DNA of 64,000 nt, from assembly GCF_000308875.1 (NCBI RefSeq), contig NZ_BAGL01000063.1, positions 186,001-250,000 of the forward strand, given 5' to 3'. This document shows, piece after piece, positions 16,727 through 28,400 of the stretch (its first letter is position 1; every line of letters begins with the position of its first letter). A model generated the notes under the pieces. That model was not told the origin of the DNA. It ran no database searches and worked only from the letters and a program-made list of their open reading frames with translations. The translations under genes and the position numbers were made by a program. Source of the stretch: Nocardia transvalensis NBRC 15921 (GTDB lineage Bacteria > Actinomycetota > Actinomycetes > Mycobacteriales > Mycobacteriaceae).

Positions 16727-19539
16727 CGGTCGAGTTCCTTCGGTCGGGCGTCGCTGCGCAGATCGAGCAGTTCGGCGGCGGCGCGCAGGGCCGGTTCCGC
16801 CAGTCCGAGGCCGACCTGCGAGTACAGCCAGCCGTGCCAGAGCAGTTTCGCCGTCCGGCGTTCGCGGTCGGTGAGGTCGGGGTTGGTGTGCACGCCGTCG
16901 ATCTGTTCGGAGACGTAGCTGTCGGAGGGGACGACGACTTCGCCTGTCGCCGTGGCGGGTTCGCCCTCGCGGCCGATCTCGACGGTCAGGGCGCGGGTCT
17001 GGCGCCACCAGTCGCGGCGGGCGAGGGCGGTCTTCTGCCCGTCCAGCCACCAGGGCTGCCCGTCCGCGTCGCGCAGGCGCAGCCGGTAGCTGATCAGCGG
17101 GTGGCGCAGGCCGTGGCGGCGCGGGATTCCCGCTTGCGGGCGCACGGTCATGGCGCCCGACTCCACCGTCAATGGGTCCGGATGTAGTGCGGTGCAGGTT
17201 ATCTCGCCGCTGACGTCTACGCGGCGCTCGGTCATGAGCTGGTACATGCTGGCGATCGAGAGGGTCAGGGCCACCGTGCAGGGCGCGTCGCCGACGGTGC
17301 CCTCCATGGTCTCGGAGAACCAGAGATGCGGGGCGTCGGTAGGTTGCGGCAGCACGGCCAAGCCGTCGGCGGCCAGCTTCTCCAGGGTCGCCTGCTGGGC
17401 GCGGGAGTCGTACGGCCGCACAGGCGGGAGCCCGTTCCTGGCGACGAAGGCCCGGGTGCGGTCGCAAGTCGCCGGGGGCGTGCTGACGGTCGCCTCACAG
17501 AGTTGCACGGCGGTGGGGCTTTCCAGGATCCGGCCCAGGAAGTCCAGTGCGGGCACGTTCTCGGACCTGATGCGGTGCAACGTTTCCGTTCGCCAGTCGT
17601 CCCAATGCTGCACGCGCAGCGGCATTCCGGCGATCGACATGTCGCGGACCACGTCGTCGAGGGTGCGGGGTACGCCGGTCAGGTGGTAGTTGTAGCCCCA
17701 GGCGGTGGGGTCGCCCACGATGGCCGCCGCGATGCGGCTGACCCAGTCGACCGGGGCGACATTGAGATACGTGAACGCGGGCGCGGTGCGGAACCGGGTG
17801 AAGGCGCCGCTGAACGCGCTGCTCATATCGTGCGGGTTGTAGGCGCCCGTGGTGGTGTTGCCGCCGATGCCGCCGGGGCGCAGGAGGGTGACGGTCAGGC
17901 CGTGTTCACGGGCGCGGCGCAGGGCTGCCTCGGCGGCCCATTTGGATTTGTCGTATCCGGCGCCCAGCTTGTCGATGTGCGCGACCGGGTCGTCCTCGCC
18001 CATCGACTCGATGCCTAGTTCGTTGAATACCGCGACCGACGAGATGTGGTGCAGCGGTTTGGCTTTGCCGGTGGCGGCGAGTTCCGCGAGGGTCAGCGGG
18101 CCGAGCACGTTGCTCTGCCGCAGTGAGGAGTAGCCGCGCAGGAAGTCGACGGCCGCGGCCACGTTGACGATGGCATCCACCTCGGCGGCCAGCGCCTCCC
18201 AGCGTTCGTCGGACAGGCCCAGCCGCGGGAGGCGAATGTCACCCGGCAGGACGGTGATTCGCCGCCGCACCTCGGCCGACCAGGGCAGCTGGAAGCTCGC
18301 CAGCGCATTCCCGAGCCGGGACAGCGCCGCCTCGTCGTCCTCCGCGCGGATCAAGCAGGCGACATGGGCGTCGCTGTGCCGCAACAGGTCCAGCAGCAGG
18401 TGACTGCCGAGAAATCCGGTGGCCCCGGTCAGCAGGATGCGGCGCGGCGCGACCTTCTCCGGCGCGCCGACCCACGGCAGGCTGTCGGCGCCGGCGACAT
18501 CCGCCATGATCCGCCGCAGCTCCTCGTCGTCGGTGGCGACGGTGGTCGTGACGACCGGCGAGGCCCCCGCCTCTCCCCCGTTCGCCGCCAGCCAGCGCTG
18601 TGCCAGCCGCCGGGGGCGCGCGTCGGCGAACACGTCGTCGAGCCCCAGTTCGACCCCGAGTTCCCGCCCCACTGCCGCGACGAACTCCACGGCGGCCACC
18701 GAATTCGCCCCGGCATCGAAGAAATCGGTCTCCGAGGTCATGGGCGCGGGGAGAAACCGATTCGCCACCTCCGTAATCGCCGCAGCCAGCCCCTCCACCG
18801 TCCACCCGACGGCAGCACCAGCCTCGGGGTCGGCCGCGGCGGCGGACTCGAAGCCGGAATCCACGCGGTGCCGAGGGATGTTCTCGACAGCGGATACGAG
18901 CGGAACACTCGTCGCCCAGTCCGGCACGACCTCCGACTCACCATCCGCCGCACCCTCATCCACGGCCACGACTTCGGCATCCACCGAATCCTCGGTGGCG
19001 ACAGCAGACTGGGCGTGGGAAGAGGTCTGAATGTCGGCCGGGGGGTTGATGTCCGCAGAAGCTTCGGCATCGGCAGAAGGCTCGACAGTAGCTGGGCGCT
19101 CATCCTCCGCAAAGGGCACGGCATCAGCAGGAGGCCCGGCGTCGGCCGAGTGCCCGCCCTCCCCAGAGCACACGGCGGCGACGGAGGGCTCGGCGTCGGC
19201 CGAAGGCTCGGCATCGGCCGGGCGCTCGGCATCGGCAGAGAGCCCGGTGTTGCCGGAGGGCTCGGCCTCGGCCCGGCGCTCGATGTCCGCAGAAGGCTCG
19301 ATATCGCTCAGGCGCTCGGCCTCGACAGAGGGCTCGATGTCCGCAGAAGGCTCGGCGGCGGTGGGAGGAGCGATGTCCGCGGGGGGCTCGGTGTTGGTCG
19401 GGGGGTCGGTGGGAGGGTGGTGTTCGGGGGTGGGGGTTGGGCGGGCTCGGGCTAGGAGGTCGGTGATGGAGGTGGTGGGGCGGGTGCCGGTTTCGATGTA
19501 TTCGGCGCGGGAGTGGGGGTCCACGGGGATGCCTTTCAT
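16723..19539 (-). CDS. ACP-thioester reductase protein with GMC-hydrolase-associated C-terminal domain (938 aa)
   Basis: The order is: N-terminal possible docking segment (1-35); a long acidic Pro/Ala/Glu/Ser linker (about 45-200); an acyl carrier domain with phosphopantetheine Ser280 in DAGANS; a thioester-reductase domain (about 365-690) with NADP motif GATGFLG (372-378) and YDKSK (Tyr529, Lys533); and a C-terminal domain (about 735-930) containing FSETMEGTVG. That last domain resembles one I know from GMC-oxidoreductase/hydrolase fusions. The reductase would release the ACP-bound product as aldehyde or alcohol. The ATG at 19539 is one base after the PKS stop. Having no catalytic chain-building domain, it must accept its substrate from the C domain of the giant PKS. 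Confidence 0.9.
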   Translation of the reverse strand: MKGIPVDPHSRAEYIETGTRPTTSITDLLARARPTPTPEHHPPTDPPTNTEPPADIAPPTAAEPSADIEPSVEAERLSDIEPSADIERRAEAEPSGNTGLSADAERPADAEPSADAEPSVAAVCSGEGGHSADAGPPADAVPFAEDERPATVEPSADAEASADINPPADIQTSSHAQSAVATEDSVDAEVVAVDEGAADGESEVVPDWATSVPLVSAVENIPRHRVDSGFESAAAADPEAGAAVGWTVEGLAAAITEVANRFLPAPMTSETDFFDAGANSVAAVEFVAAVGRELGVELGLDDVFADARPRRLAQRWLAANGGEAGASPVVTTTVATDDEELRRIMADVAGADSLPWVGAPEKVAPRRILLTGATGFLGSHLLLDLLRHSDAHVACLIRAEDDEAALSRLGNALASFQLPWSAEVRRRITVLPGDIRLPRLGLSDERWEALAAEVDAIVNVAAAVDFLRGYSSLRQSNVLGPLTLAELAATGKAKPLHHISSVAVFNELGIESMGEDDPVAHIDKLGAGYDKSKWAAEAALRRAREHGLTVTLLRPGGIGGNTTTGAYNPHDMSSAFSGAFTRFRTAPAFTYLNVAPVDWVSRIAAAIVGDPTAWGYNYHLTGVPRTLDDVVRDMSIAGMPLRVQHWDDWRTETLHRIRSENVPALDFLGRILESPTAVQLCEATVSTPPATCDRTRAFVARNGLPPVRPYDSRAQQATLEKLAADGLAVLPQPTDAPHLWFSETMEGTVGDAPCTVALTLSIASMYQLMTERRVDVSGEITCTALHPDPLTVESGAMTVRPQAGIPRRHGLRHPLISYRLRLRDADGQPWWLDGQKTALARRDWWRQTRALTVEIGREGEPATATGEVVVPSDSYVSEQIDGVHTNPDLTDRERRTAKLLWHGWLYSQVGLGLAEPALRAAAELLDLRSDARPKELDR
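18940..19407 (-). repeat. Degenerate acidic repeat linker inside the ACP-reductase gene
   Basis: Codons 45-200 encode many imperfect copies of a short unit close to AEPSAD or PPAD, with Ala, Glu, Asp, Pro and Ser dominant. At the DNA level the unit appears as a repeated 12-18-bp motif containing GAAGGCTCG on the plus strand. The segment would be unfolded and strongly negative, linking a short N-terminal element to the ACP. It may act as a flexible tether between the two megasynthase proteins. Such a tract is prone to slippage, so its length may vary between strains. Confidence 0.75.
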
Positions 19540-19540
19540 G

Positions 19541-22411
19541 TCAGTGGTCCCAGGAGCGGAAGGTGCGGAGGTGCTCCGGTGAGACCACGATGTCCAGCGC
19601 TGGGACGTCGATGTCGGTGGCGCCCAGGCGGGCGAGCAGGCGGCGGGCGGGGACGTTGCGGCCGGTGTCGTGTGCGGTGAGGCGCACCTCGGTGCAGCCC
19701 AGGGTTTCGGCGCGGTCGGCGAGCCAGGTGAGCAGCCGTTCCTCCACGCCGCGGCCGAGGGCGCGGCAGCTCAGGTGCCAGCCCAGGACGGTCAGCGTAT
19801 CGCCGGTGGCCCGGACGGCCAGCACGCCGATCTGCCCGTAGTCGCCGAAACGGTCGGCGGCGGAGGCGGTCCAGACCTCCCCGTCGCGCCGCCATCGGTC
19901 GAACTCACCCTCGGCGGTCTTGTGCAGGGCGAACTGGTTGGTGCGGCGCACGAGTTGCGCGGCACGTTCGGCGGTCTCGTCGCCGAGTTCGGCGATGTCG
20001 ACGCGCAGGTCCAGCTGGGCGAGGAATTCGGCGAATTCGGTCCGGCCGCGCGCCTCCTCGCGATCGCGCTCCTCGGCGTAGTACCGCACGCGGGCGGCGT
20101 CCTCGGCGGTGACCGCGATCGGTACGACGGGCCACAGTCTGGCGAGGAACCCGTCGAGTTCGCTTGCGGCGGGGCAGGTCACACTGAGCACCTGGGGCAA
20201 TTCGCTACGCACCCGGGCGATTTCGACGGCGTTGTCGTCGAGGAAGACGAAACTGTCCAGCCCGAGCCGCAATTCGCGCGCGGCCTCGGCGAGCCGCTCC
20301 GGTTTGGGCCGCCAGCCCGCCGAGATCACGGTGAAGTGTTCGGCGCGCAGGACGGCGTCCGGGCGGTCCAGTACGGCTCGGACCGTCTCCTCGTCGTTAT
20401 TGCTGATGAGGACCAGCAGCGCGCCCGCGTCCCGCCAGTGGAGCAGCCGTCGCGCCAGGCGCTCGCGGGGGCCGGTGAGGTCGACGTGTTCGGGGCCCGC
20501 TTCCGCGGCGACGCCGCCCCACAGTGTTTCGTCGCCGTCCACCGCGATCACCTTCGGCGGCGTCGCCACGGCGGCGGCGCGGACCTCGGCGAGCGTAAGC
20601 GCGACGGCCGCTTGGAATTCGGGGGTGAACGGCAGATGCGCCATGACGTCGGTGCGCTCGTCGAACCACTCGCCCACATCGTGACCGCGCACCCATGCCT
20701 CGCCATCGATGACGGCGACACCCGGCATCTCGCGCAGCGCGTCGGCGACCTGCCCCTCCCACCGCGCGAGCCGGTCGTGCGTGGACCGCGCGGGCAGGAA
20801 TCCGACCACCAGCGGCCGTCGCGTGCGCTCGGTCAGCGACCGGACCGCGGCGGGATAGTCGTCCGCGAGCCGAGCCAGCGCCTCGTCATCGATCGGCCCG
20901 AACCGTTCCAGATCGGCAGCACGCACCAGCACGACCCCGATCGCCGCCGTGGCGAACACCCCGGACGGATCCCGCAGACCGGTCAGCACATGGTGATACG
21001 GCGCTTCCTCGACCGCTGCTCCGTCGAAGGCCAGCTCACACAGCCGCGTCAACGTTCCCAACGCGAATGTCGCCCCGAGCGCCACGGTCCCCGCCGATCC
21101 GCTGGGAGCCTCGGCCGAATCCCGCGCTACTTCCGTCCCTGCCTGATCTTCGGGGGCGACTCCCGCTTGTTGGTCCGGGGTTCGGGCCAGGTCGGTCAGG
21201 AGGGTGAGGTACTGGGTTGCCAGGGCCTCGGCGGCGGGGGCGTCGATGATGTCGTGGTTGAAGATCAGGGCGAGGCGGCCGTGGTCGGCCATGACGGTGA
21301 CCATGAGGTCCAGGTCGGTGCTGCCGGCCGTGGCAGGGATGACCTCCAACTGCTCGAATGCGGGACCCGAGCGGAGGAAGTTGAAGTAGACCTCGATCAG
21401 GGGCGCGTTGTCCCGGTGCAGGCCCTCGGCGGCCAGCAGGGTCAGCACATCCGAGAAGCCCGCACCCTGGGTGAGCAGCGTCCGGAGCCGGGAACCGGTG
21501 CGGCGCAGCACCTCCGACGCGGGCTCGTGCGGGTCGACCGCGGCGGGGTACGGCATCGGGATGCCGAAGTAGCCGATGCCGCGCGGGGCGTCGGCGTAGA
21601 TCCGGGTGTCGACGGGAACGGCCAGCACGAACTTGTCGACGTGTTGCCGGCGCGCCAGCAGCACGGTGAGGCCGCCGAGGAAGAACGCGGCCGGCGTGAT
21701 GGCGAGTTCGCGGGCCCGGTCGGTGACCTGTTCCAGCAGCCCGTCGGGCAGTTCCACCGCCACGGCGCCGGATCGGTACGTCCTGACCGGCGGGCGCGGC
21801 GCGGCCAGGGTCAGGTCGAGCCGCCGCGCGCCCTCGAATTCGGTGCGCCAGTCCGTCGTTCCGCTGGGTGCGGGTCGATGATTCTGCGCGGTGACGAGGT
21901 CGTCGATATCGCGGTTCGACGCGGCGTCCTCGGGCCGCCTGCCGGACAGTTCGTCGTCCAGCTCCGCCGCGACCAGCAGCATCGACGCGATATCGGACAC
22001 GCTGTGGTGCGCGCCGAAGATCAAAGCCTGGTCGCCGGAAGCGGTTTCGAGCAGTTCGAAGCGCCACAGCGGGCCGGTGGCCGGATCGAACGGCGGTTCC
22101 AGCAAGGCACGCAGCCGTTCGGACACGGTGTCGCCGGTCAGGTCGTCCACGCGGCCGGTGCGCACCAGCGCGCCGGTCGGTTCCCGGTGCACCCGCAGGC
22201 TCCGGCCGTGTTCCTCGCTCGGCTCGATCGTGGTGCGCAGCGCCGCGTGCCGTCCCGCCAGCCCGCTCACCATGGCCGACAACTCGGTCTCGGTGACGGG
22301 AGCGACGAGCCGGACCGCCATGGACACGGTGTGCGCGGTGGACGGAACCCCCTGCCCCGCACTGCGAAGCAGCCGCAGCATGTCTCGGGTCGCCGGTCGC
22401 GTTTCGACGTC
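19541..22411 (-). other. PKS C-terminal condensation domain plus FkbH-type HAD domain
   Basis: Residues about 5380-5795 form a condensation domain with intact HHSVSD. No adenylation domain follows. Residues about 5820-6335 match FkbH-like proteins: an N-terminal part (YHHVLTGLRDPSG, VVLVRAADLE), the HAD loop VDGDETLWGG (DxDxT), a Lys in WRPKPERL, FLDDN, and the C-terminal RTNQFALHKT region. FkbH enzymes load a glyceryl unit from 1,3-bisphosphoglycerate onto an ACP. Having it fused after a C domain, with the acceptor ACP on the next protein, is unusual. Confidence 0.88.
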
Positions 22412-25400
22412 GGGCAGTGCCTCCGGCCGCTCGGCCGCCGCCGGAAGGTCCTCGACCGTCGATCCGGCGGTGGCCACGAGATATCGGGCCAGCGCCGCCG
22501 GGGTCGGATTGTCGAACATCGCGGCGACCGGGATGGCGATACCCGTGCTGTCCCGCAGGCCGTTGCGCAGTTCGACCGCGGTGAGGGAATCGAAGCCGAA
22601 GTTCTGGAACGACTGCTCGGCCCCGATATCCGCGGCCCGGTCGTGCCCGAGCACGGCGGCGGTGCGCTCGCGGACCATATCCAGCGCGACCGCGACGGCC
22701 TCGCCCTCGGGCAGACCGGCCAGGCGCGCGGCGAACCGGGGCCCGGCGGCGGGATCGGCCGCTTCGGCCGCCGCGGCCCGTCGCGGCGCGCGAATCAGCC
22801 CGCGCAGCAACGGCGGAACCGCATGCCCGAACGCCGAGGTCTTGAGGCGCACGGGTACGACGGCCGGGTCGGGCAGGCGAATCGCGGTGTCGAACAACGC
22901 CAGACCGTCCGCGGGCGCCAGCGGGGCGACACCGGCGCGGCGTACCCGATCACGATCGGCTCCGGCGAGCGAATCGGCCAGACCGGCCGACCACATGCCC
23001 CAGGCCAGCGACTGCCCCGGCAACCCCTTCGCGACGCGGTGGGCGGCGAGCGCGTCCAGGAACGCGTTGGCCGCCGCGTAATTCGCCTGACCGGGCGAGC
23101 CGACGACGCCCGACACCGAGGAGAACAGCACGAACCGGGACAGCTCCAGGTGCGCGGTCGCCTCGTGCAGGTGCAGTGCGGCGTCGACCTTCGGCGCGAG
23201 CACCGCGGACAGCCGGTCCGGGGTCAGCGCGCCGAGGATGCCGTCGTCCAGGACGCCCGCGACGTGGACGACAGCGGTCGGCGTCGTGCGTGCCACCAGA
23301 GCGCGGACGCTCTCCGCATCGGTCAGATCGCACTGCGCGGCACTGACTTCGGCCCCGAGTTCCGTCAGTTCCGCACACAGCTCCGCCGCGCCCGGGGTCT
23401 CCGGCCCGCGCCGGCCGGCGAGCAGCAGTCGCTCGACGCCGTGCTCACGGACCAGGTGACGAGCCAGTTCCGTCCCGATACCGCCGAACGCACCGGTGAC
23501 CAGCACCGTCTCGCCTTCCAGCGAAGCACCGCCGGAATCGGCCGCGGGCACGCGAGCGAGCCGGGCCACGTGGGCTGTCTCCCCGCGGACGACCACCTGA
23601 GGTTCCCCGACCGCCGAAGCCGCCGCGGCATCGAGCGGCCCGTCGGTGTCCACCAGCAGGATTCGACCCGGATTCTCGGTCTGCGCCGACCGCACCAGGC
23701 CCCAGACGGCTGCCCCGGCGAGGTCGTGGACGTCCTCGCCGGGGAGGGCGACGGCGCGGCGGGTGTGCACGACCAGCGTCGTACCGGCGTCCCGGTCGTC
23801 GCCGAGCCGGTCCTGCAGGACTTCCAGTATCCGGCGGGTAGCCGCGTGCACCTCCTCCGCACCGGTCCCGGGCACGCTCTCGATCACCTCGACCGGGGGT
23901 GGTTCGACCGATGTCGCGGCAGGCTGAACCGGATGCCATTCGACCCGGTACAGATCACGATGGGCACCGGAAGTCGTTGCGGCGGTGAGCTTGTCGAGCG
24001 CTACGGGTCGTGCGATCACCGACGATACGGACAGCACCGGTTGCCCGGCGGGATCGACGGCGACGAGGCTCGCGCCTCCGGTTCCCGACCGGCGCAGCCG
24101 GATACGCAGCGACGCCGCTCCGGAGGCCCACACGGTCACGTCGTTCCAGGCGAGCGGCAGATACACCCGGTCGTCACCGGTATCGGTGAACAGAGCGGTA
24201 TGCAGCGCGGCGTCGAGCAGTGCCGGATGCACGCAGTAGTCACCCGCCCCGTCACGGACCGCCTCGGGCAGCGCGATATCGGCGAAGAGATCGTCGCCCC
24301 GCTGCCACAGCGCCCGAATCCCTTGGAAGGCAGGCCCGTACCCGTAACCACGGTCACGCAGTCGTTCGTACGCGCCATCGAGTTCCACAGGGGCGGAGCC
24401 CTCGGGCGGCCAGGCTGCCACCCAGTTGTCGACGGCCACGCCGGCTACTTCCGCCGTGTGCGGAGACGCGGACGGGAACTCCTCGAGGACAGGCGCTTTC
24501 GCCTCCTCGGCCGACAGTGTCCCCTGAGCGTGACGCTGCCAGGAGCCGGAGTCGCCCTCGAGCCGCGAGTAGATCGAGATCGGACGACCACCCGCCGGGT
24601 CCATATCGCCGACCAGGGCCTGGATCTGGACAGACCCCCGGTTCGGCACTACGAGAGGCGCTTCCAGGACCAGTTCGGTGACGGTGCCGCAACCGACCTC
24701 GTCCCCCGCGCGCACGGCGAGTTCCACGAATCCCGCGCCGGGGAACAGTACGGTTCCCGACACCGCGTGATCGGCGAGCCAGGGCAGGGCACGCAGCGAG
24801 ACCGAGCCGATGAGCGACACCTGCTCCGACGCGGGTTGCGGTACGACCGCCGCCACGAACGGATGACTGTTCGAATTCCATTCCAGCCCGGCGGAATTCG
24901 CGGGCCGTGCCGGTTCGAGCCAGTACCGGCGGCGCTGGAACGCGTACGTCGGCAGGTCGACCCGGCGTGCGCTGGAGCCCGCGTAGCAGCGCGCCCAGTC
25001 GACGGATCCGCCCGCGGCATGCAGCTGGGCGGCGGCGGTCAGCATGCGGGGCAGGCCGCCGTCACCACGCAGGACCGTCGAACCGATATAGACGTTCGCC
25101 GACGGATCGATCGCGTCGACGGTTTCCTGGATTCCGACGGTGAGCAACGGGTGCGGCCCGACCTCGACGAACGACCGGTATCCGGCCTCGTAGGCGGCCC
25201 GGACGGCCTGCTCGAAACGCACGGTGCCCCGGACGTTCCGGTACCAGTAGTCCGCGTCGAGTTCGGTCGTCTCGAGCTGTTCGCCGCGCACGGTGGAGAA
25301 GAACGCGACCGGTGCGGCGACGGCCGACGTGCCGGCGAATGCCTCCGTCAGGCGGTCGCGCGCGGGCTCCACGTGGTGGGAGTGCGAGCTGTAGTCGACG

Positions 25401-28400
25401 GCGATGCGGCGGGCCCAGGTGCCTTCGGCCTCGCACTGCGTGAGCAGTTCCTCGACGGCAGCGCGGTCACCCGATACGACGGTCGAGGCGGGGCCGTTGA
25501 TCGCACCGACCTCGATGCGGCCGTCCCACGGCGCGAGCAGTTCACGCACGCGGTCGGCCGGGGCGGCGATCGTCGCCATGGCCCCGGATCCCGCGAGGCC
25601 GGTCAGCGCCTGCCCGCGCCGCGCCACCAGGCCCGCGGCCTCGCGCAACGTCAGCGCACCTGCCACGCAGGCGGCGGCGATCTCGGCCTGCGAGTGGCCG
25701 ATCACCGCCGCCGGGCGCACGCCCAGCGATTCCCAGAGCCGCGCCAGCGACACCGATACCGCGAACAGCACCGGCTGAACCACATCCAGCCGATCCATCT
25801 CGGGCGCGTCCTCGGCGCCGCGCAGCACGTCGAGCAGCGACCAGTCGACGAATTCGCTCAGCACATCGGCGCATTCGCGCAGCCGGTCGGCGAAGACGGG
25901 TGACGACTCGAGCAGTTCGAGCGCCATGCCCTGCCATTGCGAGCCGTTCCCGGCGAAGACGAAGACGGGATCGCCGGTACCGGAACGGGTCCCGCGCACC
26001 ACATCGTCGGACTTCTCGTCCGCCGCCAGCGACCGCAATCCGTCGAGCAGCCGCTCGCGGGAGTCACCGAGCACGACGGCTCGCACGTCGAAGGTGGACC
26101 GGGTCGCCGCCAGCGACCAGCCGACATCGGCCGGACGCAGGCCGGGATGCCGTTCCAGATGCTCGACCAGCCGCGCGGCCTGCGCCGACACGGCTTCCGC
26201 GGTCACGCCGGACAGCACGTACGGCAACACCGCCGTCCGCACCCGCGACAACACGGCAACGCGCTCTCCCGAACCGACCGGCCGATCGAACATCCCTGGC
26301 CGCGCCCCTGAACTCGCAAGCTCGCTATCGATTGTGGGATCACTCTGGGATGCAGTCGGATCGGTATAGATCTGAATTGCCGGGCCGGTGTCCGTCGTCG
26401 TGACCGGTTCGACCGTTGCCGCTTGCTCGAGGATGACGTGCACATTGGTGCCGCTGATTCCGAAGGACGACACGCCCGCTCGGCGCGGACGGTCGAGCGC
26501 GGGCCATTCGTGGGCCTCGGTCAGCAGTTCGACCTCGCCCGCCGACCAGTCGACGTGGGTACTCGGAACGTCGACGTGCAGCGTGGCGGGCATGAGCCCG
26601 TGCCGCATGGCCGCGACCATCTTGATGACGCCGCCGACGCCGGACGCCGCTTGCGTGTGACCGAGATTGGACTTGAGCGAGCCCAGCCGCAGTGGCCTGC
26701 CCGCGGGACGATCCTGCCCGTAGGTGGCCAGCAGAGCCTGCGCCTCGATGGGGTCGCCGAGGGTCGTGCCGGTGCCGTGCGCTTCCACGACATCGACGTC
26801 GGCCGGCGACACCCGGGCGTCGGCGAGTGCCTGGGTGATCACGCGGCGCTGCGACGGCCCGTTGGGCGCGGCCATCCCGTTACTGGCACCGTCCTGGTTC
26901 ACCGCCGAACCCCGGACCACGGCGAGCACCGGGTGCCCGTTGCGCACCGCGTCCGAAAGACGTTCCAGTACAACGACACCCGCGCCCTCGGAGAATCCGG
27001 TGCCATCGGCCGCGTCGGCGAACGCCTTCACGCGACCGTCCGGCGCCAGACCTCGCTGCCGGGAGAACCCCACGAACACACTGGGTGTCGACATGACGGT
27101 CACGCCGCCCGCCAGCGCCAGCGTGCACTCGCCCGCCCGCAGCGCCCGCGCCGCCAGGTGCAGAGCGACCAGGGACGACGAGCACGCGGTGTCCACCGAG
27201 ACCGCCGGGCCCTCCAGACCCAGGCTGTAGGCGACCCGGCCGGAAACGACACTGCTGGTGATGCTCTCGCCGAGGAACGCTTCCGCGCCGTCCGGCACCC
27301 GGCCCGCGAGCCGGGAGACGTAGTCGATATAGGACACACCCGCGTAGACGCCGGTCAGGCTGCCGCGCAACGTCTTCGGATCGATACCGGAGCGTTCCAG
27401 CGCCTCCCACGAGATCTCCAGCATGAGCCGCTGCTGCGGATCCATGGCCGCCGCCTCGCGCGGGCTGATCCGGAAGAACGCCGCGTCGAAATCGGCCGCG
27501 TCGTGCAGGAATCCGCCGGTGCGGGTGTAGGTCGTGCCGGACTTGTCGGGATCCGGATCGAAGAGGGTGTCCAGATCCCACCCGCGGTCCTCCGGGAACG
27601 GCGACTGCACCGAGCGCCCACCGGCGACGACGTCCCACAGATCGTCCATCGATGTCACCCCGCCGGGATACCGGCAGCCGACTCCGACGATCACCACCGG
27701 ATCGTCGGCGGGATCGAGGGTGGGTGCGGGCAGCGCGGTCGGCGCAGGCTTCTCGGGCGAACCCAGTTCGGACAGAAGGTGATCGGCGAGCCCTGCCGGT
27801 GTCGGGTAGTCGAAGACGGTCGTCGCGGGCAGCTTCACGCCGGTGAGACGGCGGAGGCGGTTGCGGAATTCGACCGCGCCCAGCGAGTCGAATCCGAGTT
27901 CCTTGAAGGTGGATTCGGGCTCGACCGCATGACCGCCGTCGTGGCCGAGCACCTCGGCGGCCTGGTCCCGGATGACCGTCAGCAGCATCCGCCGCCGGTC
28001 GGCCTCGGGCAGGCCGGTGAGACGAGCGAGGATCCGCGGCTGCTCGGCGGTCCGCGCGGGGGCCGGCCGCGCGGCGGTGATCAGCGCCGCCAGCCGTGTC
28101 GCGGGCACCTCCCGGACGGCGAACGACTCGATGTGCGCCACCGGATCTCCGGCACTGTCGGCGAGGACGACGCGCACCTGCCGCTCGCCCGCCGGAGTCA
28201 GGCGCACCCGCAGCGCGGCCGGGCCCGCACCGTGCAGCGTCACCCCCGACCAGGAGAACGGGAACAGCACGCTGTCCTCGGCCACGGCCCGTTCGGCGAA
28301 TCCGAGGGCGTGCAGCGCGGCATCGATCAGGGCCGGATGCAGGTCGTACAGCCCTGTCTCGCCCTGGATCGCTTCGGGCGCGACGACCTCGGCGAACACA

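Noticed and set aside
18940..19407. Possible CRISPR array because of regularly spaced short repeats
   Set aside because: The repeats are in frame, degenerate and without spacers of constant length, and they encode an acidic linker. No cas gene is present.
21164..22411. NRPS module adding an amino acid after the PKS
   Set aside because: The condensation domain is real, but no adenylation domain occurs on this protein or the next. The FkbH domain is the only source of a partner unit.
19670..25903. A plus-strand frame of over 2000 codons opposite the PKS
   Set aside because: It is antisense to conserved PKS domains and full of Arg/Gly/His as expected from a GC-rich shadow frame. It has no ribosome site or recognisable domain. 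The similar frames at 26423-28885, 29699-33730 and 33737-35596 were dropped for the same reason.
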